Assembly: GCA_033853925.1 (NCBI GenBank)
Contig: JAWOLC010000080.1
Coordinates: 1-25,804 of the forward strand
Source: JANXPZ01 sp033853925
GTDB lineage: Bacteria > Eisenbacteria > RBG-16-71-46
Length of the DNA: 25,804 bases
Reading direction: 5' to 3'
In this document: one piece after another, positions 7,250 through 15,930 of the stretch
Layout of the letters: each line of letters starts with the position of its first letter
Numbering within the stretch: the stretch's first letter is position 1
Made by a program: the position numbers and the translations under genes
The notes under the pieces: generated by a model
What the model was told of the DNA's origin: nothing
Database searches by the model: none
Seen by the model: only the letters and a program-made list of their open reading frames with translations

Positions 7250-8899
7250 ATGACCTTCATGCGCGGCAGACGGATCGGTCCTCTCGCGGTGGCCATGGTC
7301 GTGGCCCTCCTGCTCGGCTTCGGCCTGGCGCGGGGCCTGCAGGCCACCGACGACCTGATGACCCAGTTGCACCTCTTCGGGCAGGTGCTCAACGCGGTGC
7401 AGACGAACTACGTCGAGCAGCCGGACAACGAGAAGCTCATCCGCGGGGCCATCGACGGCATGCTGCGCACGCTGGATCCGCATTCCGTCTATCTGCCTCC
7501 GCAGCGGGCCGAGCGCATGGACGAGGACTTCCGGGGCGAGTACTCGGGAATCGGCATCCAGTTCGAGCTGCGCGACAACACCATCGTGGTGATCTCGCCC
7601 CTCGAGGGCACGCCCGCCTTCCGGCTGGGCCTGCGCGCCGGGGATCGCATCACCGAGGTGAACCGGCAGGCCCTGCCCAAGGGCGTGACGAACGACGACG
7701 TCTTCAAGCTCCTGCGCGGCCCCGCCGGCTCGCTCGTCGAGGTGACGATCCATCGCGAGGGCGAGTCCGAGCCCCTGCACGTCTCGATCGAGCGCGCCAA
7801 GATCCCGATCGAGAGCATCCCCTACGCGTACATGATCCGGCCCGGCGTGGGCTATCTGCGCATCATCCGCTTCTCCGCCACCACGGGCGAGGAGCTGGAG
7901 CGGTCGCTCGACAAGCTGCACACGCAGGGCATGAAGTCCCTGGTCCTCGACCTGCGCTCGAACTCGGGCGGGCTCCTCTCCCAGGCGGTCGACGTGCTCG
8001 ACCAGCTGGTGTCGAGCGGCAAGCTGCTCGTCTACACCAAGGGGCGCATCCCCTCCGCCAACGCGGAGTACACGAGCACGGACCGGCCGCGCATCGCCAC
8101 CGACGAGCCGCTCATCGTGCTCATCGACCACGGCAGCGCCTCGGCCTCGGAGATCGTGGCGGGCGCCATCCAGGACCTGGATCGCGGGCTCGTGGCGGGC
8201 ACGAATTCCTTCGGCAAGGGGCTGGTGCAGAACCAGATCCCGCTCGGCCCCGGCGGCAGCCAGGGCAAGCTGCTCCTGACGATCGCCAAGTACTACACGC
8301 CGAGCGGCCGGCTGATCCAGCGCCCGTACACGGGCAAGGACCAGCAGGAGTACCAGGAGGAGGCGCTCAAGTACGACGTGCCGCCCGACTCCGTGCTGGC
8401 CAAGCTGCCCAAGTTCAAGACGACCGGCGGGCGCACGGTGTACGGCGGCGGCGGCATCTATCCGGACGTGGTCCTGAAGGACGACGCCCCGCTCACCCGG
8501 CCCGAGATGGACATGATCATGAAGCGGGCCTTCTTCCCCTTCTCGGCCGAGTACGTGAACATGAAGCACAAGGACGCGAAGTGGAACGAGGCGTCGTTCG
8601 GCAAGGACTTCGACCTGAGCGCCCAGGAGTGGGGCGATCTGCGCAAGTCCATGTCCGACCAGGGCGTGACCGTGAACGATTCGGTCTGGACGGCGGAGCG
8701 CCCGTTCGTCCTGCGCCAGCTCCGCGCCGATCTGGCGACCTCGGCGAACCTGGGAACCACGGTGCGCTACAAGATCCTCACGGAGGACGACGGCCAGCTC
8801 AACGCCGCCCTGGAGCTGTTCCCGCGGGCCTCGAAGCTGATGAGCCTCTCGACCGAGTCCGGCGCGGGTCGGCCGCGGCCCGCGGGCGGACGCCGCTAG
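7250..8899 (+). CDS. ctpA: C-terminal processing protease, S41 family
   Basis: A 549-residue periplasmic serine protease anchored by an N-terminal segment (about residues 9-30). It trims or degrades proteins from their C-termini. A PDZ domain covers about 95-180, with EYSGIGIQFE at its start and GLRAGDRI inside. The protease domain holds the Ser-Lys dyad: S298 in GSASASEIVAGAIQD and K323 in NSFGKGLVQ, 25 residues apart as in E. coli Prc and plant D1 processing protease. LDLRSNSGG near 234-241 is a further S41 mark. The ~150 residues after the catalytic core, ending in an Arg-rich tail, are longer than in compact CtpA proteins. It sits 27 bases after the aminotransferase and is followed by a convincing terminator. 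Confidence 0.93.
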   Translation: MTFMRGRRIGPLAVAMVVALLLGFGLARGLQATDDLMTQLHLFGQVLNAVQTNYVEQPDNEKLIRGAIDGMLRTLDPHSVYLPPQRAERMDEDFRGEYSGIGIQFELRDNTIVVISPLEGTPAFRLGLRAGDRITEVNRQALPKGVTNDDVFKLLRGPAGSLVEVTIHREGESEPLHVSIERAKIPIESIPYAYMIRPGVGYLRIIRFSATTGEELERSLDKLHTQGMKSLVLDLRSNSGGLLSQAVDVLDQLVSSGKLLVYTKGRIPSANAEYTSTDRPRIATDEPLIVLIDHGSASASEIVAGAIQDLDRGLVAGTNSFGKGLVQNQIPLGPGGSQGKLLLTIAKYYTPSGRLIQRPYTGKDQQEYQEEALKYDVPPDSVLAKLPKFKTTGGRTVYGGGGIYPDVVLKDDAPLTRPEMDMIMKRAFFPFSAEYVNMKHKDAKWNEASFGKDFDLSAQEWGDLRKSMSDQGVTVNDSVWTAERPFVLRQLRADLATSANLGTTVRYKILTEDDGQLNAALELFPRASKLMSLSTESGAGRPRPAGGRR

Positions 8900-8916
8900 C
8901 GTCCTGTCCCAGGCGA

Positions 8917-8951
8917 AGCCCCGGCCTCGAGCGAGGCCGGGGCTCTTCTTT
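8917..8951 (+). terminator. Intrinsic terminator after ctpA
   Basis: A 12-bp stem (8917-8928 with 8933-8944) closes a GAGC loop and is followed by CTTCTTT, the most typical terminator in the window. It lies 17 bases after the stop codon and between converging genes. Confidence 0.8.
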
Positions 8952-8971
8952 GCGGGCCGCGCGGTCGGGGC

Positions 8972-9808
8972 TCAGTGCGTGGGAGGCTCCGCGTCCTCGT
9001 CGCCGCCGCCGCCCGCGCGCCGCACGGCGACCTGGTCGCCCTCGCCGATCCCCAGCCGGTTGGCGCAGTCACCGCCCACCTGGGCGATCTCGAGCCGGCC
9101 GCTCGAGCCCAGCAGCGCGACCACGGTGCCCAGCGGATGCTCGCCGTAGGCGTGCGACAGGCCGCGGATCGCCGCGCGCAGCACCCGTACCTCGATCTGC
9201 GGCTCGGGCACGTCGGGGAAGGCGCGCGCCAGGTCCTCGGTCTGGATGTTCGTGAGGGCGTTGCCGAAGCGGTCCACGAACATGACGCGACCCAGGATCC
9301 CGCCATCGCCCACTTCGGGCGTGGCGTGATCGAGCCGCACCGCGTCCTGCACGCGAGGGCCCAGGCGCTCCAGCGCCAGCCCGCAGGCCAGGTGCGCGGC
9401 CAGCGGCGCGAAGACGTCGCGGGCGTGGAACGTGCGGGAGACCGGGTGGCGGAACCAGCGTTCGTCGGTCACGGCGTGCGCGCGTCCCGCGGGATCGCGC
9501 AGGGCCCAGTCGAGCAGCCCGTTGTCGGGCCCGACGAAGATCTGGCCTCGCGCCGCCACGGCCAGCGCGCGCCGCGCCGTGCCCACGCCCGGATCCACCA
9601 CTCCCAGGTGCACGGTCCCCGGCGGGAAGTCGGGCGAGGCCGCCTCGAGGAGGAAGGCCGCGCGGCCGATGTACCCGGGCGGGATGTCGTGGGTGAGGTC
9701 CACGATGTGGGCCTCGGGGCAGATGCCGTAGAGCACGCCGTGCACGACGCCCACGAACCAGTCCTGGGAGCCGAAGTCCGAGGTGAAGGTGATGACGGGG
9801 CGCGCCAT
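8972..9808 (-). CDS. SAM hydrolase / SAM hydroxide adenosyltransferase (DUF62 family)
   Basis: A 278-residue protein of the DUF62 family, which includes fluorinase and chlorinase but mostly hydrolyses S-adenosylmethionine to adenosine and methionine. It begins ITFTSDFGSQDWFVG and continues IVDLTHDIPP. The family's Asp-Arg-His triad can be placed at D72 (VVDPGVG), R79 and H128 (FHARDVFAP). VGPDNG (92-97) and DRFGNALTNI in the C-terminal barrel also fit. No halogenase-type insert is recognised, so hydrolysis is the likely activity. ATG at 9808 has GGAGG seven bases upstream, inside the end of the kinase gene. One base separates the kinase stop from this start, so translation is probably coupled. 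The last ~20 residues are a low-complexity Gly/Asp/Glu tail. Confidence 0.9.
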   Translation of the reverse strand: MARPVITFTSDFGSQDWFVGVVHGVLYGICPEAHIVDLTHDIPPGYIGRAAFLLEAASPDFPPGTVHLGVVDPGVGTARRALAVAARGQIFVGPDNGLLDWALRDPAGRAHAVTDERWFRHPVSRTFHARDVFAPLAAHLACGLALERLGPRVQDAVRLDHATPEVGDGGILGRVMFVDRFGNALTNIQTEDLARAFPDVPEPQIEVRVLRAAIRGLSHAYGEHPLGTVVALLGSSGRLEIAQVGGDCANRLGIGEGDQVAVRRAGGGGDEDAEPPTH

Positions 9809-9809
9809 G

Positions 9810-12719
9810 TCACAGCCTCCGGGTCGGCGCCACCCTACCACGTCCGGCGTCGGGGCCGGCCGGGGCGGGAGACGGTCCCGTCCGCTCGAGCCGCCCCAGG
9901 GCGGCCCGCGCCTCGGCCACCTCGGGCCGGCCGGGATCGGCGTCCTTCCAGATGCGCAGGAACTCGCGGTACTCGGCCGCGGCCTCGGCCGGACGGCGCA
10001 GGCGCTCGAGCACGCTCCCGCGGGCGAGGTGCAAGCGCACGGCGTCATCGGGATAGACGACCGGGCAGCGAATCAGCGAGTCGATCGTCGCCAGGGCCTC
10101 GGGGAAGCGCCCCGACTCGCGAAGCAGGCGCACCCGAGCCACGGTCAGCTCGGGCGCCATCTCGGGGAAGCCGTACCACCGGGCGCCCTTCATCAGCTCC
10201 AGGGCCTCGGCGTACCGGCCGGCCGACTCGAGAACCCGGGCCCGCAGCAAGCGCGTCAGAGCCTCGGCCTGGAAATCCGTCGGGGTGACGAGGGACTCGG
10301 CGCGGGCCAGCTCCCTGCGCGCCCCCTGCGCGTCGCCCATGTCGGCCAGCGCCATTCCGCCCACCAGGCTCCGATACAGGTCGGGCCGCCCGAAGCTCCG
10401 GCCCACGCGCGCCGTGATGCTGTCCACCATGACCATGGCCCGCGCCCTGTCGCCCAGGGCCTTGGCGGCCCAGAGACCTTCTGCCCAGGGAATGTCGGAG
10501 CGCGCGGCCGCGTCGTTCACCGGCCTCCAGGCTTCCTCGGCGCAGCGCAGGGCCTCGCGGAAGCGCCCGTGGCGAAGGGCGACGTAGTACGCGGCGCCGA
10601 GCCGCGCCTGCCTCACCTTCCAGGGCCGTCGGTCCCTCCCGAGGAGCAGGCCGGGCACCACCGCGTCGCTGTCGCGCGCCACGGCGAGCAGGGCCACCGC
10701 CTGCGACACGGGCCGCAAGCCGATCTTCCCCACCTCGCGCTGCAGCCGGAAGATGGCGTCCACGTCCTGCCTACGCGCCAGGGCGGAGACGAGGCCGCCA
10801 TAGAGGATCTCGCTGCGCGGGCTGCGCGCCAGCAGCTCGCGGCCTGCCTCGATGGCCTCGGCCACCCGGCCGCTCGCGGCGAGCGCGTCCATGAGATGCC
10901 GCCCCGCCAGCGTGAATTCCGGATCCTGCTCGAGGACGCGGCGCGCCACCTCGATGGTGCCGGCGAGGTCGCCGCTGTGATAGCGCGCCTCCTCCAGCCC
11001 GTAGAGGACGAGCTTCTCCTCGGGGTGGGCCGCGGCCAACCGCTCGAAGCGCGGGGCGGCCGCCGTGGCCCGGCCCTCCACCAGGTCGGCGAGACCCTCG
11101 ATGACCTCGCGGTCCAGCGCGTCCAGGCGGTCCGCGTGGGCGCGGGCGCGGCGGATGTCGGCGCGAGCCGTCTCGTCTTCGTTCCACCACCAGCGGATGA
11201 GGGCGAGCCGGTACCAGGCCTGGGCGAAGCTGGAGTCGCGTCCCACGGCGGCCGCGAACAGGCTGTCGGCCGTCGCGAACTCGCCGGCCGCCAGCCGCTC
11301 CATGCCCTCCGCGTAGCGCCGCTGGGCCTCTAGGTCGGTGCTGGTGCGTTGCCCGACGGGCGCCAGCCGCGCCGCCTCGCCCGGTCGCCCCAGCCTCTCC
11401 ATGAGCCGGGCTCCCAGGGCGTCCACCACCTGGAAGACGCTCTCGCCCGGCTGGCCGTCGATGCGGGCGGCATCCAGCACGCGGCCGCTCGCGACCTCCG
11501 AGATCTCGGCCGTGAGCACGATCGCCGGCTGGATCTGCAGGATCCGCCCCGTGACGATCCGCGCCGCGTGCGCGCGCCGCGCCACGAGCAGGGCCGTGCC
11601 GCGATCCAGCCCCCCGCTCCCCCTCAGTCCGCGCATCGCGTCGAGGACGCGCTCGGTCCCGAGCACCTGCACGCCGGGCGCCTGGGCGATCGAGGTGATG
11701 AGCAGATTGCCGGTGATGGCGCCGATCCGCTGCGTGTCGGCGGGATCGGCCACGTTCTCGAAGTAGAGCACGGCGACGGCGGGGGAGGTCCTCGCCGGAC
11801 CGCCGCCGAGCCGCTGGCTCGCCCACCAGGCCGCGGCCAGGGCCACGAGCACCGCGGCAGCCACGGCGACGGAGGCGCGCCAGGACCATTTCCGGCGCCG
11901 CACGGCCGGCCCCGCCGGCTGCGTCAGCTCCAAGGCTTCGAGCACCGCCTCGGCGCTCACCGGCCGCTGCTGCGGCTCCTTGGCGAGCAGCCTCATCGCC
12001 AGCGCCGCCAGCGGCAGGAGGGAGGCGGTCGGCACCTCGGGCGGCCGCGGCTCGCTGTTCAGCACCCCATAGATCACCTCGGCGTCGGTGTCGCCCGGGA
12101 AGGCGCGCCGGCCGCAGAGCGCCTCGTAGAGCACCGCGCCCAGCGCGAACAGGTCGGCGCGCGCGTCGCCGGGATGCCCGCTCAGCCGCTCCGGCGCCAG
12201 GTAGGGAGCGGTGCCCACGATCTGGCCCGCCCCCGTCACGGTCGTCCGCCCCTCCACGCGCGCGATGCCGAAGTCGGCGAGCTTGAAGGTGCCGTCGGCG
12301 GCGATCAGGACGTTGGCGGGCTTGAGATCACGGTGCAGGACGCCGTGCCCGTGGGCGTGCGCCAGGGCGGAGGCCAGCGCCCGGGCCAGGCGCAGCACCT
12401 CGGGCGGCGGGAGGGGCCCGCGCTCGAGACGCTTCGCCAGGCTCTCGCCCTCGACCAACTCCTCGACGAGGAAGAGGTCGCGGTCCGTCTCCTCGATCGC
12501 GTGCAGGGCGACGATGTTGGGATGGGAGAGCCGCGCGGCCGCGGCGGCCTCGCGCAGCAGCCGGGCGCGCGCCTCGGGGCTCGCCGCCGCCTCGGGCGCG
12601 ATGAACTTGAGCGCGACGCGGCGATCGGTGCGCTCGTCGCGCGCGAGGTACACGCGCCCCATGGCGCCGGCGCCCAGCTCGGCAGTGATCGCGTAGTGGA
12701 GGATCGTGCGACCGACCAT
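9810..12719 (-). CDS. Membrane Ser/Thr protein kinase with TolB-like and TPR domains
   Basis: A 969-residue kinase. The cytoplasmic catalytic domain covers about residues 8-265, with the Gly-loop GAGAMGRVY (16-24), K38 in VALKF, H129-R-D131-L-K-P-A-N136, D149-F-G and APE near 175; all catalytic residues are present. One transmembrane segment lies at about 282-300. Beyond it, about 312-445 resembles the TolB N-terminal/FlgO-type fold (AVAVLYFENVADPADTQRIG..ITGNLLI), followed by TPR-like helical repeats to about residue 950. The architecture is common in Gram-negative lineages rich in such kinases. The outer part probably senses or binds partners in the periplasm. ATG at 12719 has GGGAG seven bases upstream and lies 18 bases after the glycosyltransferase stop. 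The SAM hydrolase follows after one base. Confidence 0.9.
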   Translation of the reverse strand: MVGRTILHYAITAELGAGAMGRVYLARDERTDRRVALKFIAPEAAASPEARARLLREAAAAARLSHPNIVALHAIEETDRDLFLVEELVEGESLAKRLERGPLPPPEVLRLARALASALAHAHGHGVLHRDLKPANVLIAADGTFKLADFGIARVEGRTTVTGAGQIVGTAPYLAPERLSGHPGDARADLFALGAVLYEALCGRRAFPGDTDAEVIYGVLNSEPRPPEVPTASLLPLAALAMRLLAKEPQQRPVSAEAVLEALELTQPAGPAVRRRKWSWRASVAVAAAVLVALAAAWWASQRLGGGPARTSPAVAVLYFENVADPADTQRIGAITGNLLITSIAQAPGVQVLGTERVLDAMRGLRGSGGLDRGTALLVARRAHAARIVTGRILQIQPAIVLTAEISEVASGRVLDAARIDGQPGESVFQVVDALGARLMERLGRPGEAARLAPVGQRTSTDLEAQRRYAEGMERLAAGEFATADSLFAAAVGRDSSFAQAWYRLALIRWWWNEDETARADIRRARAHADRLDALDREVIEGLADLVEGRATAAAPRFERLAAAHPEEKLVLYGLEEARYHSGDLAGTIEVARRVLEQDPEFTLAGRHLMDALAASGRVAEAIEAGRELLARSPRSEILYGGLVSALARRQDVDAIFRLQREVGKIGLRPVSQAVALLAVARDSDAVVPGLLLGRDRRPWKVRQARLGAAYYVALRHGRFREALRCAEEAWRPVNDAAARSDIPWAEGLWAAKALGDRARAMVMVDSITARVGRSFGRPDLYRSLVGGMALADMGDAQGARRELARAESLVTPTDFQAEALTRLLRARVLESAGRYAEALELMKGARWYGFPEMAPELTVARVRLLRESGRFPEALATIDSLIRCPVVYPDDAVRLHLARGSVLERLRRPAEAAAEYREFLRIWKDADPGRPEVAEARAALGRLERTGPSPAPAGPDAGRGRVAPTRRL

Positions 12720-12737
12720 GACCGGCTCCCGCGAGTC

Positions 12738-13775
12738 CTACGCCTCCGCGAGCATACCCGAAAGAAGCGTCCAGGCTCCATCCATCGTGAGGCGCTTCAG
12801 GCAGCGCAGATCGGCGCACTCGTCCCGGTGGCAGGGGCTGCACTCGACGCGGGCGTAGTAGGCGCGGTGACCCGCGGCCTCGGGGTAGGGGAAGAACATG
12901 GCGGGGCGGTTGCGCGACAGGAGCCCCAGGGTGGGCGTGCCCGCGGCGACCGCCGTGTGCAGGGGGCCCGTGTCGCCGCAGACGAACGCGGCGCACAGGG
13001 ACTGCGCGGCCACGAAGCGCGCCAGGGGCCAGCCCACGAGGACACGCGCCCGGGCCGCGGGCAACGCCCCGGCCACCGCCTCGGCCCGCGCCCGCTCGTC
13101 GGGTCCGCCCGTGATCAGCGCCACGACGCGCGGGTCGTGGGCGAGGACCCGCTCGGCGAGGGCGACGAACTTCTCCCGCGCCCAGCGACGCGTCGGCCAG
13201 CGCGCTCCGGGGTGGAACCCCACGAGGCGGGCGTCGCCGGGCACCCCCAGCTCGAGCAGCGCCCGCCGCGCGTCGTCGCGCGCGGCCTCGCTCACGTGCA
13301 GGCGCGGCACGCCCTCGGGAGCGGGCCAGCCGAGGGCGGCCGGCGCGGCGAGGTGGAAGCCCACGGCCGAGAGGGTGCGCGGCCGCGAATGGTGGGTGTA
13401 GAGCGCCGAGCGCGGACCCTTCCCGGGATAGCCGACGCGCACCCGGGCGCCGGAGAGGAAGGTCCACAGCGCCGTGCGCGGGTTGCAGAAGAGATCCAGC
13501 GCCACCTCGGGCGCGAAGCGCCGCAGCCCGGCGACGAGCTGGGCCGTGGCCAGCGGGCCGGGCTTGGGCGGCGCGACGATCAGCTCGTCCACGCGGGGAT
13601 CGCCTTCCAGCAGCGGCGCCGCGTCGCGCTCCACCAGGTAGGCGAGCCGCGCCTCCGGGCAGGCGGCGCGCACCGCGTCCAGCGTCGGCAGCGTCAGGCA
13701 CACGTCACCGAGGAACCGCGGACGCACGAGCAGCACGCGGCGGACCGAGGCAGGATCGACGGTCGGGCGGGTCAT
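12738..13775 (-). CDS. Glycosyltransferase family 9 (heptosyltransferase-like)
   Basis: A 345-residue GT-B enzyme of the family that adds heptose to the lipopolysaccharide inner core. The N-terminal domain opens with VLLVRPRFLGDVCLTLPTLDAVR, and the donor-binding half has VGFHPGARWPTRRW and GDTGPLHTAVAAGTPTLGL. Near the C-terminus the cysteine pattern CSPCHRDECADLRC is one often found in heptosyltransferase-like proteins. If the host makes lipopolysaccharide this is a core-assembly enzyme acting on the inner face of the inner membrane; a role in another surface glycan is equally possible. No Shine-Dalgarno site is seen, but TATCTT stands 10 bases before ATG. The kinase gene follows after 18 bases, so the three minus-strand genes probably form one operon. 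Confidence 0.9.
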   Translation of the reverse strand: MTRPTVDPASVRRVLLVRPRFLGDVCLTLPTLDAVRAACPEARLAYLVERDAAPLLEGDPRVDELIVAPPKPGPLATAQLVAGLRRFAPEVALDLFCNPRTALWTFLSGARVRVGYPGKGPRSALYTHHSRPRTLSAVGFHLAAPAALGWPAPEGVPRLHVSEAARDDARRALLELGVPGDARLVGFHPGARWPTRRWAREKFVALAERVLAHDPRVVALITGGPDERARAEAVAGALPAARARVLVGWPLARFVAAQSLCAAFVCGDTGPLHTAVAAGTPTLGLLSRNRPAMFFPYPEAAGHRAYYARVECSPCHRDECADLRCLKRLTMDGAWTLLSGMLAEA

Positions 13776-13785
13776 GACCTGGAGT

Positions 13786-13791
13786 AAGATA
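13786..13791 (-). promoter_or_regulatory. -10-like hexamer before the GT9 operon
   Basis: TATCTT on the minus strand stands 10 bases before the ATG at 13775, in the 66-base gap shared with the divergent trans-sulfuration gene. No convincing -35 was found 16-18 bases upstream. Confidence 0.3.
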
Positions 13792-13841
13792 CCGGCACTC
13801 TAGCCCATCCCGGCGACCGCCCGCATCCGGAGGTACGCGTC

Positions 13842-15044
13842 ATGGCCCATCCTGCCCAGCCCCCGCGCCCGGCGCGCGGCCCGCGCACCCGCGCGGTGCA
13901 CGGCGGCGAGCCGGGGAAGCCCGGCCCCGTGAGCACGCCGATCGTCCACTCCGCGACCTTCTCCTTCGCGAGCCTGGCGGCGATGAACGCCGAGCAGGCG
14001 AAGGGGGCGGGCGGGGCGTTCTACCAGCGCACCGGGCACCCGACGCTGGCGGGCTGCGAGGCGCGCCTCGCGGCGCTGGACGGCACCGAGGCGGCGCTCC
14101 TGTTCTCCTCGGGCATGGCCGCCATCTCCTGCGTGTTCCTCTCGACGCTGGCGGTCGGCGACCACGTGGTGGCCCTGGAGCAAGGGTACGGCGGCACGCT
14201 GGATCTGCTCCGCTTCGGGCGCGACCGCCTGGGCTGGCGCTTCGACCTGGTGGACGCGCGCACGCCCGAGGCCTGGGCGGCCGCCTTCCGGCCCGAGACG
14301 AGGATCCTGCACGTGGAGTCGCCCACGAACCCCACCCTGCGCATCGTTGACCTGGCACGCGCGGCCGAACTGGCGCACGCCCGGGGGGCGCTCCTCACGG
14401 CGGACAACACCTTCGCCTCGCCCGTGGGCCAGCAGCCCGCCGCCTGCGGAGCCGACCTCGTGCTCTACAGCGCGACCAAGTCCATCGGCGGGCACAGCGA
14501 CCTCCTCGCCGGGGTCGTGACGGGTCCGCGGGCGCGCCTCGAGCCGGTGTGGCAGGCGCGCAAGGTGTTCGGACCGGTGCCGGATCCCGAGGTGGCCTGG
14601 CGCGTCGAGCGCAGCCTGAAGACCCTGCCCTTGCGCGTGGAGACGGCCAACGCGAGCGCGCTGGCCCTCGCCCAGCGGCTGGCCGCTCACCCCGCGGTGA
14701 CCCAGGTGATGTACCCGGGCCTCGCCGGGCACCCGGGCCACGAGGTGGCCGCGCGGCAGATGACGCTGGGCTTCGGGCATGTGCTGGCGTTCGAGGCGCG
14801 GGGCGGCGCCCGGGCCGCGCAGGCCACCATCGAGGCGCTGCAGCTCGTGCTGCACGCCACCAGCCTCGGCGGCGTCGAATCGCTCGCCAGCCTGCCCGCC
14901 TTCACCTCGCACGTGCAGCTCGGGCCCGAGGGCCGCGCGCGGGCGGGGATCCCCGAGGGCCTGGTGCGCCTCTCGGTGGGGGTCGAGGACCTCGAAGACC
15001 TGTGGGCCGACCTGGATCAGGCTCTGGCGCGGGGGGTGGCCTGA
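13842..15044 (+). CDS. Trans-sulfuration PLP enzyme (cystathionine synthase/lyase family)
   Basis: A 400-residue fold-type I enzyme of the Cys/Met metabolism family (cystathionine gamma-synthase, gamma-lyase, methionine gamma-lyase). Seen are Y61-x-R63 followed by HPT (the usual text is Y.R..NPT, so Asn is replaced by His), SSGMAAIS (89-96), GYGGT with Y116, NPTLRIVD, D188 in ADNTFASP, and the Schiff-base lysine K213 in YSATKSIGGHSD. RLSVGVEDLEDLWADL near the C-terminus carries the carboxylate-binding Arg. Motifs alone do not separate synthase from lyase activity. The start ATG has CGGAGGT eight bases before it. Its neighbours give no biosynthetic context, although a cysteine desulfurase gene lies 0.9 kb downstream. 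A weak 7-bp hairpin follows the stop. Confidence 0.92.
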   Translation: MAHPAQPPRPARGPRTRAVHGGEPGKPGPVSTPIVHSATFSFASLAAMNAEQAKGAGGAFYQRTGHPTLAGCEARLAALDGTEAALLFSSGMAAISCVFLSTLAVGDHVVALEQGYGGTLDLLRFGRDRLGWRFDLVDARTPEAWAAAFRPETRILHVESPTNPTLRIVDLARAAELAHARGALLTADNTFASPVGQQPAACGADLVLYSATKSIGGHSDLLAGVVTGPRARLEPVWQARKVFGPVPDPEVAWRVERSLKTLPLRVETANASALALAQRLAAHPAVTQVMYPGLAGHPGHEVAARQMTLGFGHVLAFEARGGARAAQATIEALQLVLHATSLGGVESLASLPAFTSHVQLGPEGRARAGIPEGLVRLSVGVEDLEDLWADLDQALARGVA

Positions 15045-15045
15045 G

Positions 15046-15064
15046 GGCGGCCGCCGGGGCCGCC
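15046..15064 (+). terminator. Weak hairpin after the trans-sulfuration gene
   Basis: A 7-bp stem (15046-15052 with 15058-15064) directly after the stop codon, with no U-tract. It may only slow transcription. A candidate promoter starts five bases later. Confidence 0.3.
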
Positions 15065-15068
15065 ACCC

Positions 15069-15098
15069 TTGGAGGGGCTTCGCGGCCCATGCTACCAT
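15069..15098 (+). promoter_or_regulatory. Candidate promoter for the secreted TPR gene
   Basis: TTGGAG (15069-15074), an 18-base spacer and TACCAT (15093-15098) lie about 47 bases before the GTG start. The leader would carry the AAGGAG ribosome site. Confidence 0.4.
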
Positions 15099-15144
15099 CG
15101 CCGCGCTGTTGGCCCCTCCCCTGACCCGAGAAGGAGTCGATCCC

Positions 15145-15801
15145 GTGAAGCCTCTCCTGTCGGTCCTGCTGAGTCTGAGCCTCGCGGCGGCCGTCATCCT
15201 GCCCGCGCAGGCCGCGCCGAAGGCTCCCGCCCCCGGGGCGGGGGCGGCCACGAAGAAGGGCGACGTGAAGACCGAGGTGGCCCCGGTGGATTCCGTGGCC
15301 CTGCTCGAGAAGGCGGTGGCCAAGGACTCCACCAACTTCGCCAAGCTGTACCAGCTGGGCATCCTGCTGCTCGACCGGGACCAGGCGGACGAAGCCTCGA
15401 AGGTCCTCACCAAGGCGCACGTGCTGAAGCCCGGGGACCACAAGGCGGCCGTGAACCTGGGGGCGGCCTACGACGCGCTGGGAAAGCCGCTGCTCGCCCA
15501 GGGCTACTACCGGGAGGCGCTCGCCGAGGCCCCCAACGATTCGGTGGCCTCGTGCCGGCTGGCCAGCTCGCTCTATGCCATGTCGAAGTACGCGGACGCG
15601 GTGGACGTGCTGCGCCAGATCATCAAGCAGGCGCCGCGAGCCTACTGCGCCTACTTCACCCTGGGCGTGGCCTTCGCCGACGCCGGGATCTACCGGGACG
15701 CGATCCGCATGTGGCAGAAGGTGGTGGACCTCGCGCCCACGTCTCCCGAGGCCGTGAGCGCGCGCGAGAGCATCGAGGTGCTGCAGAAGGTCGTGCAGTA
15801 G
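15145..15801 (+). CDS. Exported TPR-repeat protein
   Basis: A 218-residue protein with a clear signal peptide (KPLLSVLLSLSLAAAVILPAQA, cleavage likely after AQA near residue 25). After a short Ala/Pro/Lys-rich stretch it has four or so tetratricopeptide repeats between about residues 50 and 215. Recognisable units are LYQLGILLLDRDQADEASKVL, AAVNLGAAYDALGKPLLAQGYY, ASCRLASSLYAMSKYADAVDVL and CAYFTLGVAFADAGIYRDAIRM. TPRs bind other proteins, so it is probably a periplasmic scaffold; its partner is unknown. I choose the GTG at 15145 because AGAAGGAG lies eight bases before it and the signal peptide begins at once. The open frame continues upstream only over the preceding gene in another frame. 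A strong hairpin ends the unit. Confidence 0.85.
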   Translation: MKPLLSVLLSLSLAAAVILPAQAAPKAPAPGAGAATKKGDVKTEVAPVDSVALLEKAVAKDSTNFAKLYQLGILLLDRDQADEASKVLTKAHVLKPGDHKAAVNLGAAYDALGKPLLAQGYYREALAEAPNDSVASCRLASSLYAMSKYADAVDVLRQIIKQAPRAYCAYFTLGVAFADAGIYRDAIRMWQKVVDLAPTSPEAVSARESIEVLQKVVQ

Positions 15802-15834
15802 CCGGCAGCGAAGGGGAGCACGTCCCCGGGGAAA

Positions 15835-15872
15835 GGCTGGGCCCGCCGTCCACGGCGGGCCCAGCCCGTTCT
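15835..15872 (+). terminator. 14-bp GC hairpin terminator
   Basis: A perfect 14-bp stem (15835-15848 with 15853-15866) around TCCA, followed by CGTTCT. It lies 33 bases after the TPR gene stop and separates it from the cysteine desulfurase operon. Confidence 0.7.
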
Positions 15873-15894
15873 CGGGCTCCACGCCGGCGGCGCC

Positions 15895-15924
15895 TTGCCT
15901 GGGCGCCCCCCGCGGGCGCACTCT
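15895..15924 (+). promoter_or_regulatory. Possible leaderless promoter of the thiolation operon
   Basis: TTGCCT (15895-15900), an 18-base spacer and CACTCT (15919-15924) end six bases before the ATG at 15931. There is no ribosome binding site. The hexamers are poor matches, so the support is mainly the position. Confidence 0.3.
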
Positions 15925-15930
15925 CGGGCC

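Noticed and set aside
8972..9808. Fluorinase or chlorinase
   Set aside because: The Asp-Arg-His triad of the hydrolases is present and I recognise no halogenase-specific insert or biosynthetic neighbours.
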